In this document: piece by piece, positions 60,801 through 64,000 of the stretch
How positions within the stretch are numbered: position 1 is the first letter of the stretch
Layout of the letters: every line of letters begins with the position of its first letter
NCBI GenBank assembly: GCA_040216885.1
Contig: JAVJOG010000023.1
Location: forward strand, 62,001-126,000
Reading direction: 5' to 3'
Source: Parvibaculum sp040216885
GTDB taxonomy: Bacteria; Pseudomonadota; Alphaproteobacteria; Parvibaculales; Parvibaculaceae
Length of the DNA: 64,000 nucleotides
Notes under the pieces: model-generated
Told to the model about the DNA's origin: nothing
Database searches by the model: none
Seen by the model: only the letters and a program-made list of their open reading frames with translations
Made by a program: the position numbers and the translations under genes

Positions 60801-61459
60801 ACGCCGCCCTTGCCGTCGCCGAAAATCTGCACCTCGATATGGCGCGCGGCCGCGACATATTTTTCGAGGAAAAGCCCGCTGTCGCGAAAATTGGCGAGCG
60901 CCAGCCGCCGGACCGTTTCATAGAGACGCGGCAGCTCGTCGGCCGAACGGCAAAGCTGCAAGCCGATGCCGCCGCCGCCCGCCGTGCTTTTCAGCATGAC
61001 CGGATAGAAGATCGCCTCGGCGCGCGTCAGCGCGTCTTCCAGATCGACGATCAGCGGCGAACCGGGCAGCAGCGGCACGCCGCTCTTCCCGGCAAGATCG
61101 CGCGCCGTGTGCTTCAGCGCGAAGGCGCGCATATGCTCGGGGTTCGGGCCGATGAACGCAACGCCCTCGCGCCGCAGTGCCTCGGCAAAACCGGGGTTCT
61201 CGCTGAGGAACCCGTAGCCCGGATGCACCGCATCCGCGCCGGTCGCCCGCACCGCTTCAAGGATCGCATCCGCATCGAGATAACTTTCGGCAACCGCGGC
61301 CGGACCGATGCGCACCGCCTCGTCCGCGGCGCGAACATGCGGGGCGAAGCGGTCGGCATCCGACCAGACGGCGACCGACGCCACGCCCATCCGCCTCAAG
61401 GTGCGGATGATGCGCAGCGCGATCTCGCCGCGATTGGCAATCAGGACTTTCGCAAACAT
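57836..61459 (-). CDS. Biotin-dependent urea/guanidine carboxylase
   Basis: This 1207-residue multidomain enzyme carries biotin carboxylase (1-450: VLIANRGEIALRIIRTLRRMG, HPGYGFLSENPGFAEAL), a carboxyltransferase made of KipA-like (about 470-780: SLQDWPGRTGYWNVGVPPSG) and KipI-like (about 810-1030) parts, and a C-terminal biotin carrier with VLESMKMEIEV (biotinylated Lys near 1159). The family carboxylates urea to allophanate. Members next to two DUF1989 proteins, as here, have been shown to act on guanidine. Substrate choice depends on carboxyltransferase-domain residues that I cannot align here. Confidence 0.94.
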   Translation of the reverse strand: MFAKVLIANRGEIALRIIRTLRRMGVASVAVWSDADRFAPHVRAADEAVRIGPAAVAESYLDADAILEAVRATGADAVHPGYGFLSENPGFAEALRREGVAFIGPNPEHMRAFALKHTARDLAGKSGVPLLPGSPLIVDLEDALTRAEAIFYPVMLKSTAGGGGIGLQLCRSADELPRLYETVRRLALANFRDSGLFLEKYVAAARHIEVQIFGDGKGGVIALGERDCSAQRRNQKVIEETPAPNLPEDARAELHAAAIRLGESVNYASAGTVEFIYDAAEKKFYFLEVNTRLQVEHPVTEEVTGLDLVEMMVRQAAGELGDLSQYARVPRGHAIEARLYAEDPGRNFQPSSGLLTEVSFPADARVDGWIATGTEVTPFYDPMLAKIVVSGATREEAAAKLAAALDASSVHGVETNLDYLRALARAPEFLDGRILTSTLAGFAPESLAVDVMAPGAQSSLQDWPGRTGYWNVGVPPSGPMDPLSHRLANRLVGNPEEAATLEMTLNGPTLRFRSDAVIALGGAEMPATLDDAPVPFWQAVGVKAGQVLALGAVSGAGQRAYLAVRHGFDAPLYLGSRAAFTLGRFGGHAPGALKTGDVLRLNREGAVGAPHTAPLAPAARPVLTRKWEIAALYGPHGAPDFFADDDIATLFSATYEVHYNSARTGVRLIGPKPQWARADGGEAGLHPSNIHDNAYAVGTIDFTGDMPIILGPDGPSLGGFVCPATLAQAELWKLGQLKPGDKLRFRRIGEEEAEVLRRAQETWVETLSRPAAPAIVAAPAADAVLARISDLETEVVYRRAGDDYLLVEYGDPVLDFALRFRAHAAMTALEARALPGIVEMTPGIRSLQIHFDPDRLPLRKLIAALEETERALPASADIEVQSRIVYLPLSWDDAAAREAIRKYQTLVRPDAPWAPSNIEFIRRINGLDHIDDVRRIVFDADYMVFGLGDVYLGAPVATPLDPRHRLVTTKYNPARTWTPENAVGIGGAYLCVYGMEGPGGYQLVGRTVQMWNGWRQTPDFEKPWLLRFFDRLRFFPVSAAELAEAREAFPYGDYRLRIEEDKFRLSDHLSFLEANTDSIALFRSRQRRAFEEERQRWEAQGIAMAAMEPEAPPVEEVAALPPGGRLVEAGVPGNVWSVGVAPGDEVAEGHALVVLESMKMEIEVRAPVAARVHEVHCVPGRMVQAGQALVTLVPLGEASHPKLEVAS

Positions 61460-61463
61460 GGCC

Positions 61464-62093
61464 TCAAGTGTCCCAGATCAGCGTGCGAACCGGCGTCGGG
61501 TTGAAACCGTTGCAGGGATTGTTGACCTGCGGGCAATTGGAGATGACGCAGATAAGGTCCATCTCCGCCCGGATTTCCACATAGTCGCCCGGCCTCGACA
61601 TGCCATCGACGATCGCAAGCGTGCCGTCCGCCTCGACCGGCACGTTCATGAAGAAGTTGATGTTCGACACGATGTCGCGCTTGGTCAGCCCGTGGCGCGA
61701 CAGCTCCATGATGAAATTGTCTCGGCAGCTATGCATGTATTTTGTTTCGTGGCCGAAGCGCACCGTGTTGGCCTCGGCCGAGCAGGCGCCGGCCGAGGTG
61801 TCGTGACCGCCGGCCGTATCGGCGATCACGACCGCCATGACGTTGCCCTCGTTCGACATCAGCTTCGTGCCCGCCGTCACATAAGGCGAACCTTGCGCGC
61901 GCACCGTGTCCTGCGCGCTGTAGCGCTCCGCCGGATCGGCCTTGCTGTAGACGAGCGTGTCGACGGCCTGCTGGCCTTCAAGATCGACAATGCGGAGGAT
62001 TTGCCCCTTCTTCAGTTCATGCGACCAGGGACGAAGCGCCGGCACGGTGAAATCGTAGAAGGCGTGTTCTTCGTGACGGTTGGAAATGCTCAT
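61464..62093 (-). CDS. DUF1989 protein, urea-carboxylase-associated / carboxyguanidine deiminase subunit
   Basis: This 209-residue protein belongs to the family once called urea-carboxylase-associated protein 1. It shows VDLEGQQAVDTLVYSKADPAE, YSAQDTVRAQGSPYVTAG, MHSCRDNFIMELSRHGLTKRD and FMNVPVEADGTL. Paired DUF1989 proteins were characterised as carboxyguanidine deiminase, turning carboxyguanidine into allophanate. The Cys/His-rich conserved loop around HSCRDNF fits a metal or catalytic site. Its ATG overlaps the previous gene's stop (ATGA), and the carboxylase ATG follows 4 bp after its own stop. Confidence 0.9.
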   Translation of the reverse strand: MSISNRHEEHAFYDFTVPALRPWSHELKKGQILRIVDLEGQQAVDTLVYSKADPAERYSAQDTVRAQGSPYVTAGTKLMSNEGNVMAVVIADTAGGHDTSAGACSAEANTVRFGHETKYMHSCRDNFIMELSRHGLTKRDIVSNINFFMNVPVEADGTLAIVDGMSRPGDYVEIRAEMDLICVISNCPQVNNPCNGFNPTPVRTLIWDT

Positions 62094-62932
62094 GACGCAA
62101 CCCTCCCCTGCAGGGCGAGATAGCGCGCATTGTTCTCGAAGCCGCGTTTCGCCTCCTCGGTGGCCGTCCGGCAGAAATCGTCGGCAGCCGGAGGTGGCGA
62201 CGCCCAGACGATGAGGTCGACATCTCCCGGCGCATAAGCGCCCGGCGATAGCGGATGCGGACAATTGGAAACGAAGACCAGCAGGTCGAGTTCGGCGCGA
62301 AGATCGGCATGGGCGCCGGCGGAGGCGCCGCCACCCTCCCATCGCAGCCTGCCTTCGTCGTCCACGCCAACGGGTGCGAACAACGTCAGGCAGGGCGGGA
62401 TGTCGCGCTTGGTCAGGCCGTGCTTTGCCGCCAGCAGGATGAAATTGTCGCGCGTGCTGCGCAGCGGCGTATCGCCGTATTTCTCTGCATTGGTGGCCGC
62501 CGTCGAGCCGCCGGCCAGCGCGTCGTTGCGGCCATAGGTATCGTCGGTGATCGAAGCGAGCACACGCCCCATGTCGGACAGGAGAATGCGGCCGCGGCCG
62601 AGCCGCGCGTTCCACTGCACCTTCATCGTATCGCCGGCGTTGAAGCGTTCGGTCGGGTCGGCCGCATTGTAGAGCAGCACCGAAACGCCTTGCGTCGCAC
62701 CCCGGTTGACGATGCGCAGCGTGTCGCCGCGTGCGACGGTGCCCGACCAGCCCCAGCCGCCGGGCAAGGTCTCCGTCAAACACACGAGTTCGCCGGCAAT
62801 CGTCGCCGGATTGCCCGTCGCCTCGCTGAAATCGCGGCTCTTCGCCTTCGCGCCGCTGAACAGCCGGTCGTACCGCTCTTTCTGCGCCGCATAGGGTCCT
62901 GAATATTCTTCGCTGCGGGATGCTTCCGCCAT
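62090..62932 (-). CDS. DUF1989 protein, second urea-carboxylase-associated / carboxyguanidine deiminase subunit
   Basis: This 280-residue paralogue of the downstream gene has an extra N-terminal region, then GWSGTVARGDTLRIVNRGAT, LLYNAADPTERFNAGDT, STRDNFILLAAKHGLTKRD and FAPVGVDDEGRL. The Cys in the partner's HSCRDNF motif is replaced here (RSTRDNF), so the two subunits probably have different roles in a heteromer. It lies 97 bp after the ABC ATPase gene; that gap is GC-rich and shows no convincing terminator. Confidence 0.9.
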   Translation of the reverse strand: MAEASRSEEYSGPYAAQKERYDRLFSGAKAKSRDFSEATGNPATIAGELVCLTETLPGGWGWSGTVARGDTLRIVNRGATQGVSVLLYNAADPTERFNAGDTMKVQWNARLGRGRILLSDMGRVLASITDDTYGRNDALAGGSTAATNAEKYGDTPLRSTRDNFILLAAKHGLTKRDIPPCLTLFAPVGVDDEGRLRWEGGGASAGAHADLRAELDLLVFVSNCPHPLSPGAYAPGDVDLIVWASPPPAADDFCRTATEEAKRGFENNARYLALQGRVAS

Positions 62933-63029
62933 CGCGCGTCTCCTTTTGCGCGCCGGAGCATTGCTCCGGGCCGAAGCCTGGCCGTCCAGGCGGATCGTCG
63001 AAACCGGGCGGGTCGTCCCGCCCGGAAAG

Positions 63030-63794
63030 TCACTGCGCCGCCAGCACCGGCGCCGAGGCGGGGATCGGCACCGTCTTGCCGTCGACCTTGATGTCGAAAG
63101 TCACGGTCGCGCCATACGCCTTGAGCTCTTCCGGGCGGGTACGGCGGCGATCGAAGGCGATCACGCGCGTCGCGAGCTTGAAGGCCTCCGACAGATCATG
63201 CGTCACCATGAAGACGGTCATGCCCTCCTCGCGCCACAGGCTGAGCAGGATTTCATGCACTTCGGCGCGGATGCCCGGATCGAGCGCACCGAAGGGTTCG
63301 TCGAGCAGCAGGATTTTCGGTTTCTTGACCAGCGCCTGCGCGATGGCGAGCCGCTGCTGCATGCCACCGGAAAGTTCGGACGGATATTTGCGCACCGCCT
63401 GTTCGAGACCGACGCATTTCAGCATGTCGAGCGCGCAGGTTCGCGCCTCGCGCCGCGCCCGCCCGAAGAGCCGCGCCGCGAAAGGGCTGCCGGCAAACTC
63501 CAGCCCGAGCATCACATTCTGCAGCGCCGTCAGATGCGGAAAAACCGAATACTTCTGGAAGACGACGCCGCGGTCCGGCGACGGCTCGGCTTCAAGCGGG
63601 ACGCCGTCGACAAGGATGCGGCCCTTTGTCGGCGCCTCGTCGCCCAGCATCATGCGCAGAAAGGTCGACTTGCCGCAGCCCGACGGCCCCACCAGCGCGA
63701 CAAAGGAACCGGCCGCGACGTCGAAGGAGATGTTCTCCAGCACCGTCTGGTCGCCATAGACCTTCCACAATTTCTCGACGGAAACCTGCGTCAA
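63030..63794 (-). CDS. ABC transporter ATP-binding protein, nitrate/taurine/guanidine type
   Basis: This 254-residue ATPase has Walker A GPSGCGKST, Q-loop VVFQKYSVFPHL, signature LSGGMQQRLAIAQAL, Walker B ILLLDEPFGALDP and the switch His in VMVTHD-type VTHDLSEA. It resembles the SsuB/TauB/NrtD group. A slightly long C-terminal tail follows. The start TTG 63794 overlaps the permease stop as TTGA, with GGGGGA upstream. It probably powers uptake of guanidine or a related compound for the operon. Confidence 0.9.
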   Translation of the reverse strand: MTQVSVEKLWKVYGDQTVLENISFDVAAGSFVALVGPSGCGKSTFLRMMLGDEAPTKGRILVDGVPLEAEPSPDRGVVFQKYSVFPHLTALQNVMLGLEFAGSPFAARLFGRARREARTCALDMLKCVGLEQAVRKYPSELSGGMQQRLAIAQALVKKPKILLLDEPFGALDPGIRAEVHEILLSLWREEGMTVFMVTHDLSEAFKLATRVIAFDRRRTRPEELKAYGATVTFDIKVDGKTVPIPASAPVLAAQ

Positions 63795-64000
63795 TTGCCG
63801 TTCCCCCGATACATCCAGCGGAACGCCGCACGCTGAAAGAGACGCAACGCCAGATCGAGCGCGAAGGCGAGCAGCGTGATCCATGCGACATAGGGCAGGA
63901 TCACATCCATCGCGAGGTAACGCCGCATCAGGAAAATGCGGTAGCCGAGGCCGGCATTGGAGGCGATGGCCTCCGCCGCAATCAGGAAGAGCCACGCCGC
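63791..64000 (-). CDS. ABC transporter permease, C-terminal end only
   Basis: The right edge cuts this gene. The last 69 residues are visible: AAEAIASNAGLGYRIFLMRR, then a hydrophobic helix (VILPYVAWITLLAFALDLAL) and a short basic tail, typical of SsuC/TauC-type permeases. The stop TGA overlaps the ATPase TTG. The rest of the permease and probably a substrate-binding protein lie to the right. Confidence 0.85.
   Translation of the reverse strand, partial: AAWLFLIAAEAIASNAGLGYRIFLMRRYLAMDVILPYVAWITLLAFALDLALRLFQRAAFRWMYRGNGN

Noticed and set aside
58991..61504. An 837-codon plus-strand frame opposite the carboxylase
   Set aside because: The minus strand codes an unmistakable biotin-dependent carboxylase; the plus frame is its Arg-rich shadow.
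1..64000. Search for CRISPR arrays, IS elements, rRNA and tRNA genes
   Set aside because: I saw no spaced direct repeats, transposase motifs with terminal inverted repeats, or rRNA-like or tRNA-like sequence; a covariance-model scan would be needed to exclude small RNAs.

Overview
This 64 kb window is GC-rich, densely coded bacterial chromosome, most likely from an alphaproteobacterium. That placement is inferred from several traits: a CYP153-type P450, the four-gene Anbu cluster, a BBP2_2-type outer-membrane barrel next to exopolysaccharide genes, a guanidine/urea carboxylase operon, and frequent GTG/TTG starts with stop-start overlaps. A hydrocarbon-using member of the Parvibaculum-like or Hyphomicrobiales groups would fit, but this is not proven. 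I see no rRNA, tRNA, IS element, phage or CRISPR array.

Layout. 1-4 kb: end of a very large protein of unknown function. 4-11 kb: oxidative lipid or hydrocarbon catabolism (Rieske oxygenase, CYP153-like P450, membrane-anchored sulfatase, fused enoyl-CoA hydratase/3-hydroxyacyl-CoA dehydrogenase, limonene-epoxide-hydrolase-like enzyme). 11-15 kb: the conserved Anbu proteasome-like, transglutaminase, alpha-E and circularly permuted ATP-grasp cluster. 15-25.7 kb: a lytic transglycosylase and a galactoside island (GH42 beta-galactosidase, GH4 alpha-galactosidase, galT, galK). The island also holds a PAP2-like/DUF368 fusion and an MHYT sensor kinase. Both galT and galK carry disabling lesions: galT has an in-frame TAA, and galK is frameshifted by one extra copy of a 7-bp tandem repeat.

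25.7-44.8 kb: a surface-glycan region. It holds a polyprenyl-phosphate sugar-1-phosphate transferase and an atypical nonulosonic-acid-like set (PseB, SpsF-like cytidylyltransferase, methylase, RmlD-like reductase, NeuB-like synthase, GT2). A bactofilin follows, then manC, gmd, galU, rmlCBDA, ugd, an outer-membrane barrel and kdsD. The region makes activated sugars (GDP-mannose products, UDP-Glc, dTDP-L-Rha, UDP-GlcA, Kdo precursor), but no flippase or polymerase lies in the window.

44.8-52 kb: an orphan intergenic region with two PhoB-box-like arrays, then a TetR regulator with a palindromic operator, an MMPL/RND transporter, a LolA-like periplasmic protein and an outer-membrane barrel, which together look like an envelope transport unit. 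A second barrel and a 62-residue membrane protein lie opposite. 52-56 kb: a site-2-protease-family membrane protease with CBS domains and the ADP-heptose genes gmhA, hldE and gmhB. 56-64 kb: a translationally coupled operon for guanidine or urea assimilation (allophanate hydrolase, biotin-dependent carboxylase, two DUF1989 proteins, ABC ATPase, permease cut by the right edge).

The most interesting items are the fused polyprenyl-phosphate phosphatase-like/transporter protein, the NeuB cluster in which a reductase replaces the expected aminotransferase, the slippage-type lesion in galK beside the nonsense galT, the orphan Pho boxes, and the TetR-RND-LolA-barrel module.
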